Below are positions 29,773 to 39,068 of a DNA stretch of 64,000 bases, piece by piece. Each line of letters begins with the position of its first letter. The first letter of the stretch is position 1. The position numbers and the translations under genes were made by a program. The notes below the pieces were generated by a model that worked only from the letters and a program-made list of their open reading frames with translations, ran no database searches and had not been told where the DNA came from. The stretch comes from Actinoplanes philippinensis (GTDB lineage Bacteria; Actinomycetota; Actinomycetes; Mycobacteriales; Micromonosporaceae), in assembly GCF_900113015.1 (NCBI RefSeq), contig NZ_FONV01000011.1, forward strand, positions 62,001-126,000, read 5' to 3'.

Positions 29773-31680
29773 ATGCGCCGCTCCTCCGCCGGCCTGGCCG
29801 CACTGCTGCTCGCCGCCTCCTGCGGACTCACCGCCTGCTCCTCGGACCCGGCCGAGGACGCCGTCACGGCGTTCCTCAGCGGGTGGAGCGGCGGGAAGCT
29901 CGACGACGTCGGCTTCGTCACCGCGGCCGGCGGCAAGATCGCCGCGGCCGACGTGCTGAGCCAGATCAACGGGCTCTACGGCGACCTCACCGGCCAGCCG
30001 CTCGCGGTCACCACGGCCGGCGCCACCGAGGAGAACGGCGACAACGCCAGCACACCGATCACCGTCAAGTGGACCCTGCCCGGCGGGGTCGAGTGGAGCT
30101 ACCGCAGCACGGTGCGCGCCACCAAGGCCGGCAAGGACGGATGGAGCGTGGTCTGGGAGCCCTCCGTGGTCCAGCCCGACCTCGCCGCCGGCGAGAAACT
30201 GCGCCTGCGCCGCGTCGCCGCCACCCGCGCCGGCATCCTCGACGCCGGCGGGAAGACCCTGGTCGGGCCACAGAAAGTGACGATCGTCGGGGTCAGCCCG
30301 GAGCGGGTCACCGACCTGCCCCAGCTCCAGAAGGACCTCGCCGCGGCGTTCGCCAAGATCAATGTGGACGTGGACCTGAGCGACCTCAAGGACCGCGTCG
30401 ACAAGGCCGACCCCGGCGCCTTCCTCGACCTGATCAGCCTCCGGCAGTCCGATTATCAGAAGATCCGGTCAGAGGTACGGCCACTGCCCGGCACCGTCTT
30501 CCGCGACGAGACCCGGCAGCTCGCACCCACCCGGGCCTTCGCGCGCGCCCTGCTCGGCACCGTCGACCCGGCCACCGAGGAGGACCTCGCCGCCAAGCCG
30601 GGAGTGCTCCTCGCCGGTGACGAGGCCGGGCACGGCGGCCTCCAGGAGAAGTACGACGACGTCCTGCGCGGCACCGCCGGCCTCTCCGTGGTGATCGCCC
30701 GTGAGGCCGCCGACGGCGCCACCGAGGACACCAAGCTCTTCACCAGCGAGCCGGTCGCCGGCAAACCCATCAAGGTGACGCTCGACACCAAGGTGCAGAA
30801 CGCCGCCGACACCGCGCTCGCCGCCGAGAAGCAGCCCAGCTCCCTGGTCGCCATCCGGGTCAGCGACGGCGCCGTGCTGGCCTCGGCCAACGGGCCCGAG
30901 CCCGGCGGCGTCAACACCGCCTTCACCGGCCAGGTCCCCCCGGGGTCGACGTTCAAGATGATCTCGGCGTACGGGCTGCTCGCCCGCGACGCCATTACCG
31001 CAGACACCGCCGTCGACTGTCCTAAAACGGTCACGGTGGACGGGCGTGAATTCAAGAACTCCCACGACCAGGCGCTCGGCAAGGTGCCGTTCCATGTGGA
31101 CTTCGCGAAATCCTGCAACACCGCGTTCGCCGCTCTCGCCCCCAAGCTGACCGCCGCCGGCCTGCAGGAGGCGGCGGGCGCCCTCGGCCTCGGCGGCACC
31201 TGGGATCTCGGCGTCGAGGCGTACTCCGGCCAGGTCTCCGACGGCGGGACCGCCACCGAGCTGGCCGCCGCCGTCTTCGGCCAGGGCAGCACCGTGGTCA
31301 GCCCGCTCGCCATGGCCGGCGCCACCGCGGCCGTCGCCAAAGGACAGTTCCAGCAGCCGAAACTGGTCCTCGACCCGGCGCCCGCCGCCGCGGCGGCCGC
31401 CGGTCCGAAGCTCGACCAGGACGCCCTCACCGGTCTGCGGGCCATGATGCGTGAGGTCGTCACCGACGGCACGGCCACGGCGCTGCGCAACGTCCCCGGC
31501 GGAGCGGTCCACGGCAAGACCGGAACCGCCGAATTCAAGACCGGCTCCGAGGACACCCACTCCTGGTTCGTCGGCTACCAGGGCGACATCGCCTTCGCCG
31601 TGATGGTCCAGAACGGTGGCGCGGGTTCCGAAGCCGCCGTCCCGGTGGTGCAGCGCTTCCTGACCGCCCTCAGCAAATAG
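29773..31680 (+). CDS. Penicillin-binding transpeptidase, lipoprotein, with NTF2-like N-terminal domain
   Basis: A 635-residue class B-like peptidoglycan transpeptidase. The N-terminus is a lipoprotein signal with lipobox LTAC (Cys about 22), so it is anchored outside the membrane. Residues 25-140 are an NTF2/MecA-N-type domain (AVTAFLSGWSGGKLDD). A dimerisation segment follows. The transpeptidase domain has all three motifs: STFK (about 393), SCN (about 447) and KTG in HGKTGTAEF (about 581). The start at 29773 follows GAAGGGACC. An AT-rich stretch TGTTTATTAC upstream may be the promoter. Low-affinity PBPs share this layout, so altered beta-lactam sensitivity is possible but unproved. Confidence 0.93.
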   Translation: MRRSSAGLAALLLAASCGLTACSSDPAEDAVTAFLSGWSGGKLDDVGFVTAAGGKIAAADVLSQINGLYGDLTGQPLAVTTAGATEENGDNASTPITVKWTLPGGVEWSYRSTVRATKAGKDGWSVVWEPSVVQPDLAAGEKLRLRRVAATRAGILDAGGKTLVGPQKVTIVGVSPERVTDLPQLQKDLAAAFAKINVDVDLSDLKDRVDKADPGAFLDLISLRQSDYQKIRSEVRPLPGTVFRDETRQLAPTRAFARALLGTVDPATEEDLAAKPGVLLAGDEAGHGGLQEKYDDVLRGTAGLSVVIAREAADGATEDTKLFTSEPVAGKPIKVTLDTKVQNAADTALAAEKQPSSLVAIRVSDGAVLASANGPEPGGVNTAFTGQVPPGSTFKMISAYGLLARDAITADTAVDCPKTVTVDGREFKNSHDQALGKVPFHVDFAKSCNTAFAALAPKLTAAGLQEAAGALGLGGTWDLGVEAYSGQVSDGGTATELAAAVFGQGSTVVSPLAMAGATAAVAKGQFQQPKLVLDPAPAAAAAAGPKLDQDALTGLRAMMREVVTDGTATALRNVPGGAVHGKTGTAEFKTGSEDTHSWFVGYQGDIAFAVMVQNGGAGSEAAVPVVQRFLTALSK

Positions 31681-31709
31681 GCCGATCGCCGGCGGCGGAT
31701 CGTGAGGTT

Positions 31710-34700
31710 CTAGGCGACCCCGGGCGGGAACCCGGTGAGAGAACCCGGTCCGGCCGCCGACGGGCCGAGGCTGCCGTCGACGGGCGGGCGGGGGCGCAGC
31801 ATGCCCGGGCGGGTCGCGGGCAGCGGCTCGGAGTCGAGCAGCGGCGCCGACCCGAGCGGCCGGGACAGTAGGCGCACCTCGCCCCGCTCCGCCTCGACGC
31901 GGGCCGGTTCAGCACGGGCCGCTTCGGTATGGGCCGGTTCAGCAGGGGTCGGCTCACTGCCGGCCTGTTCGCTGCCGGTCGGCTCACTACCGGTCGGCTC
32001 ACTACCGGTCGGCTCACTACCGGTCGGCTCACCACCGGTCGGCTCACCACCGGACGTTTCGATGCAGGTCGGTTCATCGCCGGATGTTTCGATGCCGGAT
32101 GTTTCGACGCCGGGTGGCTCACTGCCGGTCGGTTCGGGGAGCGGCTCGGCATCGGCCTCGGTCGCCGTTTCGAGTTCGGAGTCGACGCCGGCGGGACCGG
32201 TACCGACGGCATCGGTTTCGGCATCCGCCAAGGAGGCCTCATCACCGAAAAGGTTGCCTCCGCCGTCCGTAACCGAGTTGTCCCCACCGCCGGAAACGGA
32301 GTCGCCTTCGCCGCCAGAGACGGAATCGCCTTCGCCGCCAGAGACGGAATCGCCTTCGCCGCCAGTGACGGAGTCACCCCCACCGCCGGAAACGAAGTGG
32401 CCTTCGCCGCCGGAGATGGAGTCGCCTTCGCCGCCGGTGACCGAGTTAGCTCCTTCGGCGCTGGTCGACGGGATCACGTCACTGGAAAGGGTCCGGCTCA
32501 GTCTGTTGGTGAACCTGTTGCCCGCATCGTTTCGGGAGCGTTGAGCTGCGCGGCTTCCGTTGACCGAGCCGGCTGGCGTCTCGTCCGGGCTGACGGTCGG
32601 CTGTTCTGTCGCCGTCGCGTCCGCGTCGTCGAGATCATCGGGCGGTACCTGGACTGCGGCGGAGGTCGGCGGGACCGGCGCGTGGCCCGTCGCGAGTGCC
32701 ACGGCCAGCACGAAGTCGGCATCGGACCGGGTGTAGCCGGAAAGGCCGCGCCCGACCGGCTCGGCCCCTTCCTCCACGGCGGTGGTCACACCTGCGGCCA
32801 CCGTCTCCTCCCGGCTGTCGGGGACCTCCGCGGTGGACGCCGGTTCGATGCCCGGAGCTGCTGATCCGGCGCTTCCGGCCGACGCGGCCCTGTCGGCGTC
32901 GCGCTCAGAGTCATCGGTCTCCGAATCGGCGTCGGCCACCCGGGGATCATCCGGCCGGGCACCGCCACGACCGGAGAGAAGGGCCGCAACAACACCACGG
33001 CCGGCAGGAAAGGGCTCGGAGACGGCATCCGAAAGCACACCGTCGAGCACCGGAGCAGTTCCGTCAGAATCCGCACGAGCAGCATCGGGTGCCGGATCGG
33101 TGCCGTTCGAATCCGGAATGGCAGCGACGGCCGAGGCATCGTCCGGCATCTCGGCGACCGCATCGGAATCGGGAAGTACCGCGGCGTCCGCATTCGTGTG
33201 CGCGGCATCCGGCACGACCTCCGAGGAAGCCTCCGACGTCGCGCCGACCAGGTCCGAATCCGACACAACTTCCGAGAAGGCCTCCGGTGTCCCGTCAGCC
33301 ACATCCGAACCCGGCGCTACTCCCGAGGCGGTCTCCGAAGTCACGTCGTCCCGATCCGAATCCGGTGGAGCGGCGTCCGTGGCCGCGGCATGAACCAGGT
33401 CGGGCACGGGGACGGCAATGGAATCGGGTGCGGCCGGGGCGGTGGATCTCTGGATCTCTATCGAGATTCGTGTGACCGGCGCTGTGTGGTCGATCGAAAT
33501 CTCATCGGAAGCGTCGAGATCCGTGCCCGCTGAGAACGGTGGGGCAATGTCCGAGGCGGTCGCGGCGAAAGGGTCCGGCCCGTCATCCGGATCGGTGGCC
33601 GCGGTGCCGCTCGTCGAGTGCCCGTCCGTGATTGTGCGTTCGGCAAACGGGGCCGCGAGCACGGAGCCGTGGGCGGACTCGGCGGACAAGGCACCTGCCG
33701 CGGAAGCCGAGTTCGGGGAAGCGTCCAGGGCGGCGAGGCCGGCGGAGGAGGCCGAGGCTGCGGGGCCGATGGACGAGGCCGAGGCCGCAAGGTCGGCGGA
33801 GGAAGCCGAGGCCGCGAGGTCGGTGGACGGTGCCGTGGCTGCCGAGCCGGCGGACGAGGTCGTGGCGGCCGGGCCGCCGGATGCGGCCGGGCGGGACAGA
33901 CGGCCGGCCGACGGGGAGAGCCGGTCCGAGGGGCGGGAGAGGCGGTCGGCCGGGCGGCTGGATGGCTTGTCGAGATCGCGGCGGGCCGCGGCCAGGTCGG
34001 GGCGCAGGGGTGTGGTGCGGACCGGGGAGAGACCGCTGACCACAGCGGAGGTGATCTCGGACGCGTAGCGGCCGTCCGGGTCGTAGTCCGGGTCGAAGAC
34101 GGTGATCTCGACGCCCAGGCAGTGCGGCGACTCGACCAGGCCGGTGAGCAGGAGCTCCAGCTCGGGGAAGGCGATGCCACCGGGATCGGGCGCGTCGACG
34201 GCCGGCATGACGGCCGGGTCGAGGACGTCCACGTCGACGTGCACCCAGTAACCGGCGCAGTCGACGAGCTGGTCGCGGGCCCACTGGGCGCTGCGGGCGG
34301 CGCCCTCGGCGCGCAGGGCCGGGACCGGGCGGGTGACGATGCCGGCGGCCTGGAGGTCGAGACGGTACTCATCCTGGGCGCGGATGCCGAGGACGACCAC
34401 GTCGATGTCGCGGAAGTACGGCCGGCGGGACTCGATCGCCGCCAGGTCGGCCTGGCCGCGGCCGGTGACGAGCGCCAGATCCTCGCCGGCGGCGGCGCCG
34501 ACGTAGGACGCGTTGCCGGGGTGCCGGAAGTCGGAGTGGCCGTCGACGAAGACCAGGCCGATCCGCCCGCCGACCGCGTCACCGAGGCGGTGCATGGCGA
34601 TGCCGGAACCGATCAGTATCGAGCAGTCGCCGCCGAGGACCACCGGGAACTCGCCGCCGTCGATGATCGCGCCGATCCGGTCGGCGAGCGCGCGGGAGTA

Positions 34701-34922
34701 GGCCGCGATCTCGGCGGCGTGGGCGACCCCGTCGCCGGGACGCCAGTCGCCCGGGTCATACCGCGGCGGGGTGAGGCAGCCCGCGTCACGGGCGCCGAGC
34801 TTGGTGAGCAGACCCTGGTCGCGGAGGGCGCCGGGCGCCTTGGCGCAGCCCGGCACCGACGTCGCCGTCGGCGGGCGCAGGCCGAGATTGGACGGTGCGT
34901 CCAGAACGGCGATGCGGCGCAC
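31710..34922 (-). CDS. Arginase/ureohydrolase-like protein with a 750-residue repetitive extension
   Basis: A 1,070-residue protein. Residues 1-305 are an arginase-fold enzyme: VVLGGDCSILIGS, VFVDGHSDFRHPG and HVDVDVLDPAVMPAVDAPDPGG carry the manganese site. The canonical GGDHS reads GGDCS, so one metal ligand is Cys in place of His. The substrate could be arginine or another guanidino compound. After about residue 310 the sequence is low-complexity to the end: Arg/Ser/Pro, 10-residue Ala/Ser repeats, long acidic Ala/Ser/Asp stretches, octapeptide GGEGDSVS repeats, and pentapeptide TGSEP repeats. No stop or frameshift interrupts 1,070 codons. Start is GTG 34922 with a GGGGGG site. Arginase-like proteins normally end near 300-320 residues. 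Confidence 0.85.
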   Translation of the reverse strand: MRRIAVLDAPSNLGLRPPTATSVPGCAKAPGALRDQGLLTKLGARDAGCLTPPRYDPGDWRPGDGVAHAAEIAAYSRALADRIGAIIDGGEFPVVLGGDCSILIGSGIAMHRLGDAVGGRIGLVFVDGHSDFRHPGNASYVGAAAGEDLALVTGRGQADLAAIESRRPYFRDIDVVVLGIRAQDEYRLDLQAAGIVTRPVPALRAEGAARSAQWARDQLVDCAGYWVHVDVDVLDPAVMPAVDAPDPGGIAFPELELLLTGLVESPHCLGVEITVFDPDYDPDGRYASEITSAVVSGLSPVRTTPLRPDLAAARRDLDKPSSRPADRLSRPSDRLSPSAGRLSRPAASGGPAATTSSAGSAATAPSTDLAASASSADLAASASSIGPAASASSAGLAALDASPNSASAAGALSAESAHGSVLAAPFAERTITDGHSTSGTAATDPDDGPDPFAATASDIAPPFSAGTDLDASDEISIDHTAPVTRISIEIQRSTAPAAPDSIAVPVPDLVHAAATDAAPPDSDRDDVTSETASGVAPGSDVADGTPEAFSEVVSDSDLVGATSEASSEVVPDAAHTNADAAVLPDSDAVAEMPDDASAVAAIPDSNGTDPAPDAARADSDGTAPVLDGVLSDAVSEPFPAGRGVVAALLSGRGGARPDDPRVADADSETDDSERDADRAASAGSAGSAAPGIEPASTAEVPDSREETVAAGVTTAVEEGAEPVGRGLSGYTRSDADFVLAVALATGHAPVPPTSAAVQVPPDDLDDADATATEQPTVSPDETPAGSVNGSRAAQRSRNDAGNRFTNRLSRTLSSDVIPSTSAEGANSVTGGEGDSISGGEGHFVSGGGGDSVTGGEGDSVSGGEGDSVSGGEGDSVSGGGDNSVTDGGGNLFGDEASLADAETDAVGTGPAGVDSELETATEADAEPLPEPTGSEPPGVETSGIETSGDEPTCIETSGGEPTGGEPTGSEPTGSEPTGSEPTGSEQAGSEPTPAEPAHTEAARAEPARVEAERGEVRLLSRPLGSAPLLDSEPLPATRPGMLRPRPPVDGSLGPSAAGPGSLTGFPPGVA
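31951..32055. repeat. 15-bp minisatellite in the arginase extension
   Basis: Seven units of a 15-bp sequence (consensus GGCTCACTACCGGTC on the plus strand, three identical) encode TGSEP-type pentapeptides near the C-terminus of the arginase-like protein. Variation between units is limited to a few positions. Confidence 0.92.
32269..32436. repeat. 24-bp minisatellite in the arginase extension
   Basis: Seven 24-bp units encode octapeptides of the form GGEGDSVS. Two adjacent units (32317-32364) are identical, with GAGACGGAATCGCC in the plus-strand sequence. The products would be flexible, acidic and glycine-rich. Confidence 0.92.
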
Positions 34923-34951
34923 GACGCCCCCCTTCGTTGAGAAGCCGCAGC

Positions 34952-35902
34952 TTAGAAGAGTGCGCTGGCCAGCGCACGTCTTGCGCCGGCGACCGCGGGG
35001 TCGTCCGGCCCGGCGACGGCGAACAGCGACAGCAGATGCTTACGCACCGCGTCACGGTCGTCACCGGCCGTCTTCCTGATCAGGGCGATCAGCCGCGCAT
35101 ACGCCTCGGCGGCCTGCCCGCTGAGCACCTCGATGTCGGCGGCGAGCCGCTGCGCCTCGACGTCGTCAGGGTCCGACCCGGCCTTGGCCAGGGCGGCCGA
35201 CGGGTCGACGCCGGCGATCCGCCGGTACAGCTCCACCTGGGCCAGGCCGGACTCGGCGGCCGCGTCGGCGGGCGACTCGGCGAGGATCTTCCGATACGCC
35301 GCCTCGGCCGCATCCAGGTCACCGGTCATCAGAGCGTCGTCGGCGGCGTCGAGGCGCGGGTCCTCGGGGGCCGCCACACTGACACCGGCCGCCTTGAGAA
35401 CGGCATCGACATACTGCCGGACCTGGCTCTCGCCGAGGACGCCACTGAAGCCCTCGACCGGCTGGCCACCGATCAGCGCCGTCACCTGCGGGATGCCCTG
35501 CACGCGGAAGACCTGCGCGAGACGCGGGTTCTCATCCACATTGACCTTGCCGAGGATCCACGAGCCGCCATACTCCACGGCCAGCTTCTCGAGCACCGGT
35601 GAGAGCTTCTTGCAGGGCTCGCACCAGTCGGCCCAGAAGTCCAGCAGGATCGGCGTGGTCAGGGACCGCTCCAGAACGGACTGGAAATCGGCCTCGGTGA
35701 CATCGATGATCACATCCGGGGTGACCCCGGGAATGGCGCCGGGCACCGAGCCCGGAACGGCGCCGGGAACCTCACCGGCCGGCGCGGCCGGGGCGGCGGG
35801 ACGGCTCGGCGCGGCCGGTTTGGCCGGCGCCGAGGGGCGCAGCGCGCTGAGATCGACCGCGCCGCGGGTGAAGATCGACGGAGTGGTCCGTGGGTCGCTC
35901 AT
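34952..35902 (-). CDS. Thioredoxin-domain co-chaperone (CnoX/YbbN-like)
   Basis: A 316-residue cytoplasmic protein. A disordered Ala/Pro N-terminus (residues 20-62, with PGAVPGSVPGAIPG) precedes a thioredoxin domain with active site WCEPCK (about 92-97). TPR-like helical repeats follow at about 190-316 (ADDALMTGDLDAAEAAYRKIL). This order matches E. coli CnoX, which protects folding clients during oxidative stress. The Cys-Glu-Pro-Cys site suggests redox activity, whereas E. coli CnoX has lost its pair. ATG 35902 is preceded by AGGTAACC. It follows the arginase-like gene by 29 bp in coordinates but is transcribed first, so the two may be one transcript. Confidence 0.9.
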   Translation of the reverse strand: MSDPRTTPSIFTRGAVDLSALRPSAPAKPAAPSRPAAPAAPAGEVPGAVPGSVPGAIPGVTPDVIIDVTEADFQSVLERSLTTPILLDFWADWCEPCKKLSPVLEKLAVEYGGSWILGKVNVDENPRLAQVFRVQGIPQVTALIGGQPVEGFSGVLGESQVRQYVDAVLKAAGVSVAAPEDPRLDAADDALMTGDLDAAEAAYRKILAESPADAAAESGLAQVELYRRIAGVDPSAALAKAGSDPDDVEAQRLAADIEVLSGQAAEAYARLIALIRKTAGDDRDAVRKHLLSLFAVAGPDDPAVAGARRALASALF

Positions 35903-36024
35903 GGTTACCTAGTCTCGCACGCTGTCACGCCTGTTCGCGCCGCCACCAGGCCGCCGATATCGGACGTCACAACCCGTCCACGCCCCGCCGCCGGGCGACC
36001 CCACGGCGGCGGGGAACGGACGGC

Positions 36025-37707
36025 TCAGAAGCGCGGCGGCTCCCGGTAGATGCCCCACTCGGACTTGAGGACGCCGCAGATCTCGCCGAGGGTGGCTTCG
36101 GCCCGGGCGGCGTCGAGCATGGCGGGGATCATGTTCTCCCCGGTACGGGCCACCGTGATCAGGTGTTCCAGGGCGGCTTTCACCCGTACCCCGTCGCGGT
36201 TGTCCTTGCGGCCTGTCAGGTCGCGGACCTGGACCTTCTCGACCTCGTGGGACACCCGGAGGATCTCCAGGTCCTTGGCGACCGTGCCGGTGTGCGCGTT
36301 GACGCCGACGACCTTCTTCGCGTTCTTCTCCAGCGCCTGCTGGTACGCGAAGGCGGCCTCGGCGATGTGCGAGGTGAACCACCCGTCCTCGATGCCACGC
36401 AGGATGCCCGCGGTGATGCTGCCGTCGTGCCCGAGCTCACGGATCCGGGTGAAGATCTCCTCGGCCTCGGCCTCGATGCGGTCGGTGAGGGCCTCCACAT
36501 ACCACGATCCGCCGAGCGGGTCGGCCACGTTGACCACCCCGGTCTCCTCCATGAGCACCTGCTGGGTGCGCAGGGCGATCTCGGCGGACTCGTCGGTGGG
36601 CAGGGCGAGGGTCTCGTCGAGGGCGTTGGTGTGCAGCGAGTTGGTGCCGCCGAGCACCGCGGCCAGGGCCTCGACAGCGGTCCGCACGACATTGTTGACC
36701 GGCTGCTGGGCGGTCAGCGAGACACCGGCGGTCTGGGTGTGAAACCGCAGCCACAGTGCTTTCTCACTGGTGGCGCCGTAGTCGTCGCGCAGGTGCCGGG
36801 CCCAGATGCGGCGGGCGGCGCGGAACTTGGCGATTTCCTCGAAGAAGTCGACGTGCGCGTCGAAGAAGAAGCTCAGGCCGGGCGCGAACGTGTTGACGTC
36901 GAGGCCGCGGGACAGGCCGAGCTCGACATACCCGAAACCGTCGGCCAGCGTGTACGCCAGCTCCTGTGCGGCGGTCGAGCCGGCCTCCCGGATGTGGTAG
37001 CCGCTGACCGACAGTGGCTTGTAGCGCGGGATCTCCCGGGCGCAGTACTCCATGAGGTCGCCGATCAGGCGCAGGTGCGGCTCGGGGGCGAAGAGCCACT
37101 CCTTCTGCGCGATGTACTCCTTGAAGATGTCGGTCTGCAGCGTCCCGTCCAGACGGGAGAGGTCGGCGCCCTGCCGCTCGGCCGCCACCAGATACATGCA
37201 GAAGACCGGCACGGCCGGGCCCGAGATGGTCATGCTGGTCGTGACGTCCTGCAGCGGGATGCCCTCGAAGAGCACGTCCATGTCGGCGGCCGAGTCGATG
37301 GCGACACCGCAGTGGCCGACCTCGCCGAGCGCCTCGGGCTCGTCGGAGTCGCGGCCCATCAGGGTGGGCATGTCGAAGGCGACGCTGAGCCCGCCACCGC
37401 CGGCGGCCAGGATCATCTTGTAGCGCTCGTTGGTCTGCCGCGCGTTGCCGAAGCCGGCGAACTGGCGGATCGTCCAGGTCCGCCCGCGGTAGCCGGTGGG
37501 GTGCAGCCCTCGGGTGAACGGGAACTCGCCGGGCCATCCGATCCGCTCGAAGCCGGGGTAGGCGATGCCCTCGGGTGGCCCGTAGACCGGTTCCACCGTC
37601 GCCCCGGAGAGCGTGGTGAAGTCGGCGTCCCGCTTGCGGGCCGCATCGTAGCGTCGTTGCCAGCGCTCCCGGCCGGCGTGGATCTCGGCTGCATCCATAC
37701 CTGCCAT
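36025..37707 (-). CDS. icmA: Isobutyryl-CoA mutase large subunit (IcmA type, methylmalonyl-CoA mutase family)
   Basis: A 560-residue adenosylcobalamin mutase subunit with the substrate barrel only; the B12-binding domain is absent and must come from a separate small subunit not seen here. The two specificity positions support isobutyryl-CoA/n-butyryl-CoA mutase rather than methylmalonyl-CoA mutase. Phe stands in WTIRQFAGF (methylmalonyl enzymes have Tyr) and Gln in [10 protein letters not shown] (they have Arg). If translation begins at the fourth codon (ATG at 37698), these become F80 and Q198, the numbers I recall for the Streptomyces enzyme. Neither start has a clear ribosome site. The enzyme links valine breakdown with butyryl-CoA. 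MeaB, its likely chaperone class, is 2 kb away. Confidence 0.88.
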   Translation of the reverse strand: MAGMDAAEIHAGRERWQRRYDAARKRDADFTTLSGATVEPVYGPPEGIAYPGFERIGWPGEFPFTRGLHPTGYRGRTWTIRQFAGFGNARQTNERYKMILAAGGGGLSVAFDMPTLMGRDSDEPEALGEVGHCGVAIDSAADMDVLFEGIPLQDVTTSMTISGPAVPVFCMYLVAAERQGADLSRLDGTLQTDIFKEYIAQKEWLFAPEPHLRLIGDLMEYCAREIPRYKPLSVSGYHIREAGSTAAQELAYTLADGFGYVELGLSRGLDVNTFAPGLSFFFDAHVDFFEEIAKFRAARRIWARHLRDDYGATSEKALWLRFHTQTAGVSLTAQQPVNNVVRTAVEALAAVLGGTNSLHTNALDETLALPTDESAEIALRTQQVLMEETGVVNVADPLGGSWYVEALTDRIEAEAEEIFTRIRELGHDGSITAGILRGIEDGWFTSHIAEAAFAYQQALEKNAKKVVGVNAHTGTVAKDLEILRVSHEVEKVQVRDLTGRKDNRDGVRVKAALEHLITVARTGENMIPAMLDAARAEATLGEICGVLKSEWGIYREPPRF

Positions 37708-37730
37708 GTTAGATCAGAACTGAACGATCG

Positions 37731-37742
37731 CTAAGGATTCTT
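37731..37742. promoter_or_regulatory. 12-mer shared with the ROK promoter region
   Basis: CTAAGGATTCTT occurs here, 24 bp upstream of icmA, and again at 22498-22509, upstream of the ROK gene. Both copies have the same orientation relative to the minus-strand gene. Such an AT-rich 12-mer is unlikely to recur by chance in this sequence. A shared regulator or promoter element is possible. Confidence 0.35.
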
Positions 37743-37865
37743 CAGGTCGCTCACAGCAAGGGTTTTCCCCGTTGCCGCCCGGCCGGACCGGAAACCAGAG
37801 TTGGCGGCAGGCAGTTCCCCTCCGGGCCCCGGTGGCGCCCGCCAACGCCGCCGGGGCCTCACCAC

Positions 37866-39068
37866 TCACCGCGGCGCCCGCGCGAGCACCGGCACCCGGT
37901 GCTCGAAGATCCACGCCTGCGGGTCCCCGCGCCGGTGCAGCATCCGCATCACCAACGGCGTCATCGCGTCCCGGATCGCCGCGCCGACCGGCCCGGCCAC
38001 CTTCGTGCTGCTGCTGCGGCGCCCGTGCGCGACCACCTTCTCCACCCGCGGACGGCGCGCCGCCTCGTACGCGGCCAGCGCCGCCTGGTCCCGGTGCTCG
38101 CGCAGGCTGTGGCCGAGGACCACGGCGTCCTCCAGCGCCATCGACGCGCCCTGCCCGGACGACGGCGCGACGGCGTGGGCAGCGTCGCCGGCCAGCACCA
38201 TCCGGTCGTCGTGCCAGACCGGCACCCGGGGCAGGTCGCGGGTGCTCCACGGGCCGAGGATCTCGCCGGTGGCCCGGATCAGGTCACCGCCCGGCTCACC
38301 CTCGAACAGCCCCAGCAGATGGGCCCGCCAGCTCTCGGCGGTGAACTCGCCGGGCTCGACCGGACGCTTGCGCGGCGGGTTGGCGAACCACCAGACCCGG
38401 CCGTCCGGAGCGGCGGCCCAGCCGAAGAAGGCCTTCCGGCCGAACGACATCTGCATGACCCCGGGCGGCGGGACCAGCGCGGGATCCACCGGGGCGTCGG
38501 TGAAACCCCCGGTGTCGAGCAGGCCGAGGAAGTGCGGCGCCGGCGAGGACGGATCCATGGCGGTACGGGTACGCGAGTTCAGCCCGTCGGCGCCGACCAG
38601 CAGGTCGCCGGTGGCGGCGCGGCCGTTGGCGAACTCCGCGGTGACGCCGTGCGGGCCGGAGCGGGCGGTGACGAGGCGGTGGCCGTACACGATCTCGATC
38701 CCCTGCCGCTCGGCCTCGGCCCGCAGCGCCGCGTAGAGGTCGGCCCGCCGGATCGTGGTGGTGACCGTGCCGTCCGGCGTGGGGCCGCCGAGCGGCAACT
38801 CGGCCAGCAGCCGGCCGGACGCGCGGCGCAGCGCGAGCCGCGGGGTGGCGAACCCGCGCGCCAGCACGACGGCCGGGTCGGCGCCGAGGGACCGCAGCGC
38901 GTTCACCCCGTTCACCGCGATGGTCACGAAGACCCCGCGCTCGGCGTCGCCCGGTCCGTGGGCCTCGTGGATCACCGGGCGACGGCCGGCGATCCGGAGG
39001 GCGATGGCGGCGGCGGTCCCGGCGATGCCGCCACCGATGACGATGGCATCCAGCTCTCGTGTAGTCAT
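37866..39068 (-). CDS. FAD-dependent monooxygenase (PHBH fold)
   Basis: A 400-residue flavoprotein with the dinucleotide motif AIVIGGGIAGTAAAIAL at its N-terminus. Also present are the DG-type motif DLLVGADGLNSRTR and the second FAD motif MVLAGDAAHAVAPSSGQGASMALEDA. These define group A aromatic or small-molecule monooxygenases using NAD(P)H and oxygen. The substrate is not recognisable. The start ATG at 39068 lies inside an inverted repeat likely bound by the divergent PadR regulator, and no ribosome site precedes it. An upstream in-frame TTG at 39104 is an alternative. Detoxification or resistance under PadR control is the simplest reading. Confidence 0.88.
   Translation of the reverse strand: MTTRELDAIVIGGGIAGTAAAIALRIAGRRPVIHEAHGPGDAERGVFVTIAVNGVNALRSLGADPAVVLARGFATPRLALRRASGRLLAELPLGGPTPDGTVTTTIRRADLYAALRAEAERQGIEIVYGHRLVTARSGPHGVTAEFANGRAATGDLLVGADGLNSRTRTAMDPSSPAPHFLGLLDTGGFTDAPVDPALVPPPGVMQMSFGRKAFFGWAAAPDGRVWWFANPPRKRPVEPGEFTAESWRAHLLGLFEGEPGGDLIRATGEILGPWSTRDLPRVPVWHDDRMVLAGDAAHAVAPSSGQGASMALEDAVVLGHSLREHRDQAALAAYEAARRPRVEKVVAHGRRSSSTKVAGPVGAAIRDAMTPLVMRMLHRRGDPQAWIFEHRVPVLARAPR

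Noticed and set aside
31951-32436. Regular repeats that could be mistaken for a CRISPR array
   Set aside because: Units are contiguous with no unique spacers, keep an open reading frame, and no cas gene is near.
31929-34940. Long plus-strand open frames opposite the arginase-like gene
   Set aside because: They are low-complexity mirror images of the minus-strand repeats, lack ribosome sites and recognisable domains, whereas the minus frame begins with a clear arginase domain and is open throughout.
36025-37707. Naming the mutase as methylmalonyl-CoA mutase
   Set aside because: The substrate-pocket Tyr and Arg of that enzyme are Phe and Gln here, matching isobutyryl-CoA mutase.
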